Source: Microvirga ossetica
GTDB lineage: Bacteria; Pseudomonadota; Alphaproteobacteria; Rhizobiales; Beijerinckiaceae
NCBI RefSeq assembly: GCF_002741015.1
Contig: NZ_CP016616.1
Span: 479,501 to 543,500 of the forward strand
Length of the DNA: 64,000 nt
Direction of reading: 5' to 3'
How positions within the stretch are numbered: the first letter of the stretch is position 1; each line of letters starts with the position of its first letter. Positions 17,499-26,723 of the stretch are shown in pieces. The notes under the pieces were generated by a model that saw only the letters and a program-made list of their open reading frames with translations, had not been told where the DNA came from and made no database searches. The position numbers and the translations under genes are program-made.

Positions 17499-18950
17499 CT
17501 ACGCCCGGAGGACCGCCATGAGGGGCTGGATCCCGAGGATGTTCAGCACCCGGGTGAGATTGTAGGCGAGCACGTGCAGCGCCATCTCGCCCCTCACCTT
17601 CGGCAGCTGCTTCATCAGGAAGTGGACCGCACCCATGCGCATCTTGATCGTGCCGAAGGGATGCTCGACCACCTCGCGCCGCTGACGCATGGCCCCCGGG
17701 TTCAGATCAAGCCGGCGCTGCACCGCCTCCAGCACATCCTCGTGCTCCCAGCGCGTGATCCGCCGCTCCTTGGCAGTCGTGCAGCGGCTCCTCAGCGGGC
17801 AGGTGTGACAGGCGGTGGTCCAGTAGCGCCGTAGTGTCAGCCCCCGCTCGACGTTGCTGTAGTAGTACCTGAGCTTCTCGCCGGCCGGGCAGCGATAGGC
17901 GTCCTCTTCAGGCAGATAGACGAAGTCCTGCTTGCCGAACCGGCCCTTGGATTTGGCACTCGACGTCATCGGCTTGGGCAGAGTCACCGTAATCCCCGCC
18001 TGGCCGCAGGCGAAGATTTCCTCACTATCCCAGTAGCCGCGATCAGCCACCGCCTCGAGCTCCTCTACCTCCAGAACCGCGTTCGCCTCCTTGCCCATGG
18101 CGGAAAGCTGGGCGAGGTCGCAGCCATCGTTGGTGACCTCATGCGCCACGATGAGGTGATGTTTGGTCTCGACCGCCACCTGCACGTTGTAGCCCACTAC
18201 CCCGGAGCCGCGCCCGCTGGTCGCCATTGAGCGCGCATCCGGATCGGTGAGCGAGATCTGCTGGTCGGGAGACGCCAGCATCTGGGCTTCCAATTCCGCC
18301 AGACGCTGCATCTCCTGTTCGAGCCGGGCGATCTTCTCCTTGAGCCGGGTCGTCCTGGCGGAGAGCGCCTCTGTCGGTTCGTGCCGGTCGGCCGTGTCGA
18401 GTTGCTGGAGATAACGTGCCACGCTCTCCTCAATCTGAGCGCGGCGGCGCTCGACCTTGGCGCGCGTGAAGTTGCGATCGCGGTTGTTCACGGCTTTGAA
18501 CTTGGAGCCGTCAATCGCCACGCTGGCGGTATTCAGCAGGCCCAGCTTGCGGCAGAGGGTAACGAACCGGGCACAGACTTGGCGGATGGCCCGACCGCTA
18601 TCCTTGCGAAAGTTGGCGATGGTCTTGTGATCGGGAGCCAAGCGTCCGGTGAGCCACATCAGCTCGACATTGCGGCCAGCCTCGCGCTCCAATCTGCGGC
18701 TCGACTGCACCCGGTTGAGGTAGCCGTAGATGTAGAGCTTGAGCAGGATGGCGGGATGGTACGACGGGCGTCCTGTGGCTTCGGGTATAATACCGTCAAA
18801 GCCGAGGCCTCTCAGATCGAGCGCGTCGACAAACGCATCGATGACGCGGACCGGGTTAGCGTCGCTGACCCAGTCCTCTAGGCTTTCGGGAAACAGCGTG
18901 GTCTGGCCGCGATCCACGCCTTCGACAAAGCGTCTCATCGGATCCCCCAA
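17499..18950 (-). CDS. IS1182-family transposase
   Basis: This is a full-length 483-residue DDE transposase. The N-terminal DUF772-type domain includes YHPAILLKLYIYGYLN and SSRRLEREAGRNVE. The central part has the AIDGSKFKAVN catalytic Asp, a coiled-coil insert rich in Arg and Glu, and GYNVQVAVETK. The C-terminus shows a cysteine-rich CHTCPLRSRCT region and EVVEHPFGTIKMRMG with the catalytic Glu. The frame is intact, so the element may be active. Confidence 0.92.
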   Translation of the reverse strand: MGDPMRRFVEGVDRGQTTLFPESLEDWVSDANPVRVIDAFVDALDLRGLGFDGIIPEATGRPSYHPAILLKLYIYGYLNRVQSSRRLEREAGRNVELMWLTGRLAPDHKTIANFRKDSGRAIRQVCARFVTLCRKLGLLNTASVAIDGSKFKAVNNRDRNFTRAKVERRRAQIEESVARYLQQLDTADRHEPTEALSARTTRLKEKIARLEQEMQRLAELEAQMLASPDQQISLTDPDARSMATSGRGSGVVGYNVQVAVETKHHLIVAHEVTNDGCDLAQLSAMGKEANAVLEVEELEAVADRGYWDSEEIFACGQAGITVTLPKPMTSSAKSKGRFGKQDFVYLPEEDAYRCPAGEKLRYYYSNVERGLTLRRYWTTACHTCPLRSRCTTAKERRITRWEHEDVLEAVQRRLDLNPGAMRQRREVVEHPFGTIKMRMGAVHFLMKQLPKVRGEMALHVLAYNLTRVLNILGIQPLMAVLRA

Positions 18951-18977
18951 ACAGAGCGGGTAATCCTACCACCAACC

Positions 18978-18989
18978 GCGTTTTGACAC
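18978..18989 (-). repeat. IS1182 terminal inverted repeat, right
   Basis: GCGTTTTGACAC mirrors the left end. The start codon of the transposase lies 28 bases inside it. Confidence 0.7.
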
Positions 18990-19231
18990 AGCCTGGGTCA
19001 GGTACAGTCTTTAAGCGCAGCCCTGTGAAGGTCTGCTTCACTCTCCCTTTGCAGAAGTTCGGCTTAGGTCCGCCCCGTGCCAGAGAACGAACCCGCTCGC
19101 GCGAGCGGGCGCGCGTTTGAAGGTTGAAGCTGAGCCTCTGGCGTCAGTGAGGCTGTGAGCGATCAGAGGTGACGGACGCTGCTCCGCCTCCGAGCATGAA
19201 GGGTCAACCTTCAGCTCGAGAGGAGCGCCCC

Positions 19232-20140
19232 ATGATCGTCCACCCGTCGTCTCCGGCCGGCAGCGCCTTGCGCCAGCGCATGATCGAGGACATGACCGTG
19301 CGCGGCTTCACCGAGAAGACGCAGCACGACTACATCCGGTACGTGAGGACCTTCGCCGCCTTCCTCGGCCGCTCCCCCGACAGGGCCACAGCCGAGGACC
19401 TGCGCCGGTTCCAGTTGCATCAGACGCAGATGGGTCTACAGCCTCCGGGCATCAACAGCGCCGTCGCGGCGCTGCGCTTCTTCTTCACCGTGACGCTGGA
19501 CCGGCCCGATCTCGCCCGCCGTCTCGCGCTCGTCCGCCAACTGCGCAAACTGCCGCTGGTGCTGAGTGTCGAGGAGGTGACGCGGCTGCTCGAAGCGGCG
19601 CCGGGTCCGAAGTACAGGGCCGCGCTGAGCACGGCCTACGGCGCCGGACTGCGCGTTTCCGAGATCGTGTCGCTCAAGGTGAGCGACATCGACAGCACCC
19701 GCATGCTGATCCGGGTCGAGCAGGGAAAGGGCCGCAAGGACCGCCACGCCATGCTGTCCCCGCACCTGCTCGGGCTCCTGCGCGCCTGGTGGCGCGAGGG
19801 GAGCCGCCGCGGCCTGATGCTGCCGCAGGGCTGGCTGTTCCCGGGCCGCAATCCGGTCATGCCGTTATCCACCCGTCAGATGAACCGCGCCGTCCACGCC
19901 GCGGCCCAAGTCGCCGGGATCCGCAAGCGGGTGACGCCGCACACGCTGCGCCACAGCTTCGCCACGCATCTGCTGGAGCAGGACATCGACATTCGCGTCA
20001 TCCAGGTCCTGCTCGGCCATGCCAAGCTCGAGACCACCGCGCTCTATGCCCGCGTCGCCATCACGACGATCCGCACTGTCATGAGCCCCCTCGACCGGAT
20101 CTGGCTTGTGCCGGAGGACGAGGCGCGGCCGGACGGGTGA
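19232..20140 (+). CDS. Tyrosine recombinase of the IS91-type element
   Basis: This 302-residue XerC/D-like integrase starts at the ATG at 19232, behind GAGAGGAG; a GTG at 19169 would extend it by 21 residues. The N-terminal SAM-like core-binding domain is followed by a catalytic domain with Arg in YGAGLRVSEIVSL, Lys in GKGRKDR, HTLRHSFATHLLE (H..R), LLGHAKLETT and the nucleophile in ALYARV. All catalytic residues are present. Such recombinases accompany IS91-family transposases, and their exact role in rolling-circle transposition is unsettled. Confidence 0.9.
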   Translation: MIVHPSSPAGSALRQRMIEDMTVRGFTEKTQHDYIRYVRTFAAFLGRSPDRATAEDLRRFQLHQTQMGLQPPGINSAVAALRFFFTVTLDRPDLARRLALVRQLRKLPLVLSVEEVTRLLEAAPGPKYRAALSTAYGAGLRVSEIVSLKVSDIDSTRMLIRVEQGKGRKDRHAMLSPHLLGLLRAWWREGSRRGLMLPQGWLFPGRNPVMPLSTRQMNRAVHAAAQVAGIRKRVTPHTLRHSFATHLLEQDIDIRVIQVLLGHAKLETTALYARVAITTIRTVMSPLDRIWLVPEDEARPDG

Positions 20141-20144
20141 CACG

Positions 20145-21347
20145 GTGGCGGTGAGCCGTCCGTCGCTGGAGGTCGCCGATATCTTCCATCGTCATGGCGC
20201 CGCCTGGCGTGCGGCCCATGCCGGCCATCTCAGTCTCGGCCAACTCAAGGTGATGGCGGCGATCGAGACCTGCCGCACCGCAGCCCTCGGCGGCCATGTC
20301 GAGGCCTGTGAGGATTGCGGCCAGGTCCGCATCGCCTACAATTCCTGTCGCAATCGGCACTGCCCCAAGTGTCAGGGCGCCGCGGCACGGGACTGGCTCG
20401 CCGCGCGCCAAGCCGACCTGCTGCCGGTGGGCTATTTCCACGTCGTGTTCACGCTGCCGGCCCGGATGGCCGCCATCGCCTGGCAGAACAAGGCGGTGAT
20501 CTATGATCTGCTCTTGCGCGCCGCCTCCGAGACGATGCTGACCATCGCCGCCGATCCGCGCCATCTCGGCGCCCGCATCGGCCTCACCGCCGTGCTCCAT
20601 ACGTGGGGCTCGGCCATGACCCACCACCCGCATGTCCACATGATCGTACCCGGTGGCGGCCTCTCGCTTGATGGCAAGCGATGGGTGGCGTGCCGGCCCG
20701 GCTTCCTCCTGCCCGTGCGCGTTCTCTCGCGGCTGTTTCGGCGGCTGTTCCTGTCAAAGCTCGCCGACGCCCATGCGGCCGGGCATCTCCAGTTCTTCGG
20801 CGATCAGGAAGGCCTCAGCGACCGGCGCGCCTTTGCCGCCGTTCTGGCGCCCCTGCGCCGGAAGAACTGGTTCGTCTACGCCAAGCCTCCCTTCGCAGGA
20901 CCCGAGGCTGTGCTGGTCTACCTCTCGCGCTATACCCACCGCGTCGCCATCTCCAACTCTCGGCTGATCTCGCTCGACGACAGGGGTGTCACCTTCCGCT
21001 GCAAGGACTATCGCCGCAACGGCGCCGACCGATACCAGGTCATGACGCTCGATGCGGGCGAGTTCATCCGGCGTTTTCTGCTCCACGTGCTGCCCAAGGG
21101 CTTCCATCGCATTCGCCATTACGGGCTTCTCGCCAGCGCCGGCCGCAAGGCGAACATCAGGCGCGCCCGCGCACTGCTCACCGTGCCGGAGCCTGAGACG
21201 GACTGCGCTGACACAGACAAGGCCGGCCCCGCCGCACCCATGGACACGAGGTTGCGATGCCCCTGCTGCGGCGGCCGCATGATCGTCCTCGAGACATTCG
21301 CGCGCGGCCCCGATGCCCGCGCACCGCCCTGGACACAAACGCCATGA
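20145..21347 (+). CDS. IS91-family HUH (Y2) transposase
   Basis: From a GTG 4 bases after the recombinase stop the product is 400 residues. A zinc-binding N-terminus reads CEDCG...CRNRHCPKCQ, the HUH motif is in THHPHVHMIVPGGG, and the catalytic tyrosine pair is in VYLSRYTHRVAIS. A second cysteine motif, CPCCGG, lies near the C-terminus. It moves DNA by a rolling-circle-like mechanism. The gene appears intact. Confidence 0.92.
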   Translation: MAVSRPSLEVADIFHRHGAAWRAAHAGHLSLGQLKVMAAIETCRTAALGGHVEACEDCGQVRIAYNSCRNRHCPKCQGAAARDWLAARQADLLPVGYFHVVFTLPARMAAIAWQNKAVIYDLLLRAASETMLTIAADPRHLGARIGLTAVLHTWGSAMTHHPHVHMIVPGGGLSLDGKRWVACRPGFLLPVRVLSRLFRRLFLSKLADAHAAGHLQFFGDQEGLSDRRAFAAVLAPLRRKNWFVYAKPPFAGPEAVLVYLSRYTHRVAISNSRLISLDDRGVTFRCKDYRRNGADRYQVMTLDAGEFIRRFLLHVLPKGFHRIRHYGLLASAGRKANIRRARALLTVPEPETDCADTDKAGPAAPMDTRLRCPCCGGRMIVLETFARGPDARAPPWTQTP

Positions 21348-21941
21348 CCTCGAACCACAAACCGGATTGCACCGCTACCGAAGGCGCCCACCATCGGCAG
21401 CCCGATCGCTCCGTGCAACAGAGCCTGCGGACCGCGGTCCTACAGGTCGCAACGCTGAAATCATCCGGCCTTCGACGGCCGCATCGCAAACGGCGCGGGC
21501 TTCACGCGCCCTGGCCACCGGCCGAAGACTTACGTCCATCTCGCCAAACGCGTTTATCCGGCCACAGCGGGCCAGGCGGAGCCGTCAAATCCCCATAGTC
21601 CCGGAACCTGCGATCGTCATCCCGCGGGTTCGTTCCCTGGAGGCTTTCGGACGCCGGCCCCGGTGCACATGCCTGCGTCTGTGGTGGCCGGCATCCGAAA
21701 CCCATCACATTTGAAGACGTTCCCAGAACATGAGCGAAATTGCGCAGAAGGCCGTGTGCGGAATGGCCGACCTCCTCGACGAAGCCGGTTTCAAGATCGC
21801 TGAAGTCCTGCCTAACGACGACGCTGTAACCGTCCGGCGACCGCACGATGACTGCTGCACCAGGCCGATGCGGGCTGACTCGACCATCGCCGGAAGGCGT
21901 TGACCCCAGAACAGTTTGCTCCCTGCGCGGAAGTCGATCGC
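21348..21941. other. IS91 3' flank and a short response-regulator-like fragment
   Basis: No full gene is present. A plus-strand frame at 21730-21903 (57 codons) contains MADLLDEAGFKIAEV, which resembles the LL.EAGY.V.EA helix of receiver domains but soon loses similarity. I read it as a possible remnant. The 3' terminus of the IS91-type element should lie in the first part of this interval. Confidence 0.3.
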
Positions 21942-23453
21942 TCAATTGACCTCCTCGATCTCGCCGGGCTTCCAGGTCTTGTCGAAGAACGGCTCCAATG
22001 CGCCGTAGAGGCGCAGGATCACGAACCAACCTTTGCCGGGCCAGGTCTGCACCCAGTTGGCCTCCTTGCCGGAGGGCGCCTTGGGTCCGAAATACACGTC
22101 CACCGATGTATCGGCATTGACCACGACCCCCTTCTTCTGGCTGCCGATGCTCGGGAACTGCTGGTCGGTCTGGAGCATCGAACGGGTCTGGTTGTCGTAG
22201 AGCACCAGCGACCAGAAATCCTTGATCGGGATGTTGGGCGGCAGCCGCAGCCGGTACGTCTTGCCGCCGTCGAGCCGCTGATTCTTGGAATCGGCGAAGG
22301 CAGCCGCATATTGCGAACCCGCGCCGACCATCTTGATGGACATCGCCGGCGTGATGCCGGTGGCCACGAAGAAGAAGAACGAGCGTGCGTCGAGCAGCCT
22401 GGCGCCCCCGCTCAGGAATTCGTAGCTGCCGCCGATGAACGGCGTCTCCCAGGCGCTGTCCGGGTAAAGACGCGCCTCCTGGATGCGGGACCTGTACGCC
22501 AGGGTCCGCGCTGTCGCGTTGCCGACCGAGGCCGCCTCGGTCAGGATCGCCTTCATCCGCGCGTCAGGCGCAAAAGGCTTTCCCTTGACGATGCCGATGG
22601 AGGCGAGCAAGCCCAGCGTCTCCGGATCGATCGCCGCGCCCGGCTCCTCCTGCACGACCTCGTTGACCTCCTCGAAGTAGGAGAAGTCCATCGCATGGAT
22701 GGTGTTGAAGCTCTTGCCGGAGACATCCACGAAGTGTGTCGCCGGCGGATTTGACGCCTCGGCCAACGGGTAAATGCGCAGTTTTTGCTTGATGTTGTCG
22801 ACCCCGGGTTTCGGATCGCCGTTCACCTGGAAACCGCGCGTCCCCAGGAGATTGCCGTACGTGGCCGATTTGAAGACGTGGTAGCCCTCGGGCACCGCCC
22901 CCGCATAGTCCGGCGGCAGGAAGAGGAACTTGCCGCCCTTGCCCTTGTCCGGTCCGGCGTTGCCGAGATCGGTGACGTAGTGAAACCAGAAGTCGTCGAC
23001 CAGTCCCAACGTATTCGGCGGACTTTCGACAACGACCGGGCCTTTTCTCAGATCGAGCCAGGCGAGGGCGTAGATGCTCTCGGTGTTGGCGGTCAGGAAC
23101 AGCGACCGCGAATCCATCAGCTTCTCGAAAATCAGGACCGTCTGGTTGTCGGGGCCGAAGGCGCGTATGGCCTTGCGTTGCGCAGCCAGCGACGCCGCCG
23201 GCATCGCCGTCAGGAACGCCTGCACGCCGTGCTGGAAGTCGAGATTGTCGTAGACCTTCTGGGCCGTGGTGTCGTCCGGAAAGCCGTCCTTGAAGTTCAG
23301 CGTTCCGAGCCGGGTGTCGACGCTGTCGGGGATGGTGATGGCCGGCGGAATGTCGGTCTTGTACTGCTGCGCATGAGCCATGTCGAACCCCACGAATTGA
23401 GCTGCCACGGTCGCAATCACGACAGCCATGGGTGGTCTCAAGGACGTTCTCAT
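21942..23453 (-). CDS. DUF1254/DUF1214 secreted protein
   Basis: The 503-residue protein has a signal peptide (VVIATVAAQFVGFDMAHAQ). The N-terminal DUF1254 domain includes TANTESIYALAWLDLRKGPVVVE, and the C-terminal DUF1214 domain includes FWSLVLYDNQTRSMLQTDQ and a WPGKGWFVILRLYGALEPFFD end. The family is widespread in soil bacteria, often exported, and biochemically poorly defined. A second, diverged member lies at 52668-54110. Its ATG overlaps by 4 bases the last open frame of a decayed HlyD-type gene. Confidence 0.88.
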   Translation of the reverse strand: MRTSLRPPMAVVIATVAAQFVGFDMAHAQQYKTDIPPAITIPDSVDTRLGTLNFKDGFPDDTTAQKVYDNLDFQHGVQAFLTAMPAASLAAQRKAIRAFGPDNQTVLIFEKLMDSRSLFLTANTESIYALAWLDLRKGPVVVESPPNTLGLVDDFWFHYVTDLGNAGPDKGKGGKFLFLPPDYAGAVPEGYHVFKSATYGNLLGTRGFQVNGDPKPGVDNIKQKLRIYPLAEASNPPATHFVDVSGKSFNTIHAMDFSYFEEVNEVVQEEPGAAIDPETLGLLASIGIVKGKPFAPDARMKAILTEAASVGNATARTLAYRSRIQEARLYPDSAWETPFIGGSYEFLSGGARLLDARSFFFFVATGITPAMSIKMVGAGSQYAAAFADSKNQRLDGGKTYRLRLPPNIPIKDFWSLVLYDNQTRSMLQTDQQFPSIGSQKKGVVVNADTSVDVYFGPKAPSGKEANWVQTWPGKGWFVILRLYGALEPFFDKTWKPGEIEEVN

Positions 23454-23477
23454 CGGTCTTCTCCTGCGATTTCAGAG

Positions 23478-23790
23478 TTACAGATAAAGCGCGAGCGCCC
23501 TCCGTAGAGCAGCACCCAGCCGAAGAAATCGAACGGCGCGGAATTTGGAGCATAGGCAGACGCGGTCCCCGACATGCCGGGACGCAAGGCAGCCGCATCC
23601 ATATCTCCCGGTGTGTTGATGAGCGCTGGTACTCCGTCATCATCGGCAGCGCCGTCACACTCGTGAGAGTTCCGCCAGACACAATCTGCCCTTCTCCAAC
23701 ACCGCTGACGATGCCGCTGGCCGTCGACGTGTAGACGTGGTCGGGATTATTGGACAACGCGAATTGGACTTCCGCCCCCGGACTGACAGG
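23478..23790 (-). pseudogene. C-terminal remnant of an HlyD-type membrane-fusion protein
   Basis: Reading the minus strand in shifting frames gives pieces with a family-like C-terminus. One frame encodes GAEVQFALSNNPDHVYTSTA and VGEGQIVSGGTL. Another encodes LRPGMSGTASAYAPNSAPF and FFGWVLL, and a third encodes an ALALYL end with TAA at 23478-23480. HlyD/YibH-type proteins commonly end with RPGM.GTA.VYA... and a hydrophobic tail. At least two frameshifts and the loss of the N-terminal 250 or so residues make this a dead fragment. Confidence 0.55.
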
Positions 23791-24437
23791 GCCAGAGCCG
23801 CCAGAGCTGCCAGACCTCGCTTCATGGGTCGCCCCCTCGCCCCTGTGATCGAATGCCGAGGTTAGTGCATGCCATCACCAAGGGCGAGAGGAATTCAAAC
23901 CTGAGGCATTATCAGACGCGATGATGGCTCATATAGCCTCGATGATGGTCTCCTTTGGGTCAAAGAGTAACGAACAGCAATTGAAATAAAGGTCCGCTCA
24001 CCGCCTAATGAGCAGACCAAAGCGCATCTTCCGAGATGTGCCATTTTCAGACGTTCCGTGCATACGAGGTGGCAGCGCACGGGCATTACGCCTTGGATGG
24101 AAAGCAATACAGCTTCACGAATGAAGGCGAGCCCGCAACCGCGTTCTTGCGCGAGCTAATTGCCCGACTCCAAGCGACAGCCACTGTGGCAATGATCGAT
24201 GTTAAAGCCTATGCGAGATGGCTCGCGTGACGGGAGCGAATTCTTGTGAACGCGAGGGCGTTAGTCTGATAATACGCGTATCTGGGGCAGGCGGGCAAGT
24301 GTCAGCCCCTCCATTGGACGCACCGCAAGGAACGACGTGGGCTTTGTCCCCAAGCGCGACCGGAACAAGTGGAAGCAGCGGGCCGCGAACGACGATCCGA
24401 TATCGGTCGTCGCGTAGATTGCCTACGGGCGGAAATG
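23791..24437. other. Mostly non-coding DNA with short uncertain frames
   Basis: A 64-codon plus-strand frame at 24036-24230 has no recognisable motif. A 49-codon frame ending near 24419 reads NDVGFVPKRDRNKWKQRA but lacks a start codon. Both may be debris; I would not annotate them as genes. Confidence 0.3.
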
Positions 24438-24471
24438 AAAAAGCCGCTCAACCTTGCGGGAGCGGCTTTTT
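24438..24471. terminator. Bidirectional rho-independent terminator
   Basis: A perfect 12-bp stem AAAAAGCCGCTC/GAGCGGCTTTTT with a 10-nt loop has a T-run on the right and A-run on the left, so it can work in both directions. It sits just beyond the end of the YgiN-like gene on the minus strand. Confidence 0.85.
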
Positions 24472-24553
24472 CTAATCAGAGCGGGATATGATAGCGGACA
24501 TATCTAACGGAAGCTGAACGTCAGGTCGTTATGCCCATTCTTCGACGATCAGT

Positions 24554-24850
24554 TTAACCGAGCTTTTCGAGGCGAATAAGTTTGAGCGGTTCGGCTAAAA
24601 CGTCGGGCGCGATTTCAATTACGCGCTTCATGTGCGGCATTTCAAAATGTGCATCCAAATCCTCCTGTGAGTGCCAATTATCATAAAAGTAATAAACGCC
24701 CGGCTCTTCCAAATCGCGGTGCATGGTGTAGTCAATGCAGCCGCTTTCCGCTCTGGTCGGCTCAATCAAGCTTTTTAACACTTCTTCAAGCCGCGCTTCG
24801 GCTCCCGGCTTAGCTTTGAGCCGAGCAATAGTCGTGATTTGTTTGCTCAT
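24554..24850 (-). CDS. YgiN-like antibiotic biosynthesis monooxygenase domain protein
   Basis: From the ATG at 24850 the product is 98 residues, a single ABM/dimeric alpha-beta-barrel domain. Diagnostic segments are ARLKAKPGAEARLEEVL, ESGCIDYTMHRD and YYFYDNWHSQEDLDAHFE. Proteins of this size include quinol monooxygenase YgiN and stress-related barrel proteins. It may act on a quinol-type intermediate of the hydroxyquinol island that begins 1.7 kb to the right, but an independent role is as likely. Confidence 0.85.
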   Translation of the reverse strand: MSKQITTIARLKAKPGAEARLEEVLKSLIEPTRAESGCIDYTMHRDLEEPGVYYFYDNWHSQEDLDAHFEMPHMKRVIEIAPDVLAEPLKLIRLEKLG

Positions 24851-25200
24851 AACAATCTTGTCCTTTGAAACCCGCAGGCAATTTCTCGCCGGTCTGCCAC
24901 CTGTCCACATACGTGGAGGAACCCGAGATAACCCCTGTTCCGCAGGGGCATATGGGCTGGCCGCTTCAGATTCACAAGCGCGTGAACCGCAGGCGACCTC
25001 TGCGAGGAAGGCCCTCATCTCGCAAAGCCTATGACCAAGCCATGGTCTTAGAGCATATCAAGCGACTGCGCGGCGGCGCAGGCGGCCCGACATCTCAGGC
25101 GGCTGCTTGATTGGCGCATGCGTGCGCGAGGCGTGTAAACGGATAATAGGACGTTATGGACCATAGACTTGAATGGGAGAACTGATCCCGGAAGGTCCGG

Positions 25201-25852
25201 TTGGGGTCAAACTCTAACGTCGTGATGAACTACCGGGCCAGCGCTGCCGAAGCCACCGCCGTGGTCGCCGAGATTGAAGGACTTGGGCGACGGGCCCTGG
25301 CCATCCGGGCCGACGTGACCCGGGCCCCAGAGGTCACCCACCTCATCGAGCAAGGCTCCTCTGCTCTCGGTCCCATCGCCATCCTGGTCAACAACGCCGG
25401 GATCACCCGGCCGCAAGCCACCGAGGACGTCACCGAGACGGACTGGAACGACATCCTGCTCGCCAACCTCACCTCCGCCTTTCTGGTCACGCAGGCCGTG
25501 CTGCGCGGATGCGGTCGGCGGGCTGGGGCCGGATCGTCAATCTGTCCTCCGTCGCGGCTCAGACCGGCGGTGTGGCCGGCCCGCATTATGCCGCCTCGAA
25601 GGCCGGGTTGATCGGGCTCACCCACTCGTATGCATCCCGGTTCGCGAAGGAAGGCATCACGGCCAACGCCATTGCTCCAGCCCTGGTCGAGACGGCATGA
25701 TCCGCGACAACCCGAACGTTCGCCCGGACCTGATCCCGGTGGGCCGGTTTGGGGCCGTCGACGAGGTCGCCCAGGTGGCGGTCATGCTGGCCCGCAACGG
25801 CTACGTGACCGACCAGACCATCAACGTGAATGGCGGCTGGTACATGAGCTGA
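25201..25852 (+). pseudogene. Short-chain dehydrogenase (FabG/PhaB-like), 5'-truncated and frameshifted
   Basis: Three frames together form one SDR: the first (25201 to about 25500) has VVAEIEGLGRRALAIRADV and ILVNNAGITRP. The second (25509-25700) has GRIVNLSSVAAQTGG and HYAASKAGLIGLT with the Tyr and Lys catalytic residues. The third (to 25852) has the PVGRFGAVDEVAQVAVML...NVNGGWYMS end. The GxxxGxG cofactor segment at the N-terminus is missing. Two frameshifts and the 5' deletion make it non-functional. Confidence 0.8.
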
Positions 25853-25857
25853 GGCCA

Positions 25858-25895
25858 GGGGTGGGAACAAGAACTGCTGTTCTTGTTCCCACCCC
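25858..25895. repeat. Perfect 17-bp inverted repeat with 4-nt loop
   Basis: GGGGTGGGAACAAGAAC (25858-25874) and its exact complement (25879-25895) flank TGCT, six bases after the SDR stop. There is no T-tract. It may be a terminator without T-tail or a trace of a mobile element end. Confidence 0.8.
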
Positions 25896-26256
25896 AAATG
25901 AGAATCGGGTTGGCAAAAGACCGACCGCGTTAGAGCCGTCAGGACAGGCCCAATTTAAGCTCGCCTGATGCTTCCCTACCTGCAGCAGAAAGTGGCCCAG
26001 CAAGGCTGTAAATGGGTTTGGGCCAAAAATCTGTAACTACGTAGCAGACGTGGTGCAGGACGCCGCATGCGATTCCAGCGAATAGGGCCTTCGTCTGGCA
26101 CGGCTTGTTGCCAAAAGAGCGGGCGGGTAAAAAAGAACGGCGTTCTCTTGCAACGACGCCGAAGTCGTCCTTACGGCAGCTGCTGGAACTGCGAGTCGTA
26201 AGAGCGGACCGGAATGGGGAGCGTCGAACACCCGCAAGTCTTCAGATTTATCAGAC
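25896..26256. other. Intergenic region, nothing recognised
   Basis: Only shadow frames occur here. It separates decayed, mobile-element-rich DNA on the left from the catabolic operon on the right and may contain the operon's 3' end. Confidence 0.4.
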
Positions 26257-26562
26257 TCATTTTTCATGAACATAATCGACCTGGTGACGAGCGATCCGTA
26301 CACCTTCCAACTCTCTGCGGACTTTGAGGTGAGCAGGATCACGGGCGTATGCATCCAGCGAGGCCCGATCTTTGAATTCCGAGTATAGAACCACATCACA
26401 TGCGTGCGACTCGTTGCTGAAATCAATACCGACCTCCAGGTGGACCAATCCGGGTACTTGGCCGCGTAGCTGTTCGAAGCTCGCCTTTACGAGCGATGCT
26501 GCCTCCTGCTTCTGCTCCGACGTCTCACCTCGGACATCCCACATAACAATATGTTTGATCAC
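26257..26562 (-). CDS. Dabb-domain (stress-responsive alpha/beta barrel) protein
   Basis: The 101-residue protein is a single Dabb domain: the start IKHIVMWDVRGETS, the middle VPGLVHLEVGIDF, the YSEFKDRASLDAYA segment and an HLKVRREL...R...DY end. Dimeric barrels of this kind include polyketide cyclase-like and olivetolic-acid-cyclase-like proteins and many of unknown role in catabolic operons. It is the last gene of the minus-strand operon that starts at 36411. A role in handling an unstable cyclic intermediate is conceivable but unproven. Confidence 0.85.
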   Translation of the reverse strand: MIKHIVMWDVRGETSEQKQEAASLVKASFEQLRGQVPGLVHLEVGIDFSNESHACDVVLYSEFKDRASLDAYARDPAHLKVRRELEGVRIARHQVDYVHEK

Positions 26563-26723
26563 GTTATCCCCTCGCTGGGTTTTAGGTCATAGCCGCTTGC
26601 GAGACTGGTACATGTCCGACGAACCTACTCGGCATGATCGATGACAAAGGTTCTCGCTATCACAGAGGCTATCGGAAGGTTCGACTTCCGGTAGCACACC
26701 GGTCCACCTGATCGACGTTAGAG

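Larger units (their letters stand above)
17331..18989 (-). mobile_element. IS1182-family insertion sequence
   Basis: The element is about 1659 bp and bounded by the perfect inverted repeats GTGTCAAAACGC (17331-17342) and GCGTTTTGACAC (18978-18989). It contains one transposase gene on the minus strand. Size and layout fit IS1182. I see no clear target-site duplication next to these ends, so the true boundary may be a few bases outward or the element old. Confidence 0.75.
19092..21347 (+). mobile_element. IS91-type element with companion tyrosine recombinase
   Basis: A tyrosine recombinase and an IS91-family HUH transposase are arranged head to tail and almost overlap, the organisation of many rhizobial IS91 relatives. 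A perfect 18-bp palindrome (CCCGCTCGC/GCGAGCGGG, 19092-19109) precedes them and may belong to one terminus, because IS91 ends carry subterminal palindromes. I could not fix either end; the 3' end lies somewhere in 21348-21700. Confidence 0.6.

Noticed and set aside
21900..22754. Plus-strand frames opposite the DUF1254 gene
   Set aside because: No domain; antisense to a conserved family member.
22564..23757. 397-codon minus-strand frame starting in the HlyD remnant
   Set aside because: Only its first part carries remnant HlyD sequence; the rest is a frame-shifted shadow of DUF1254.
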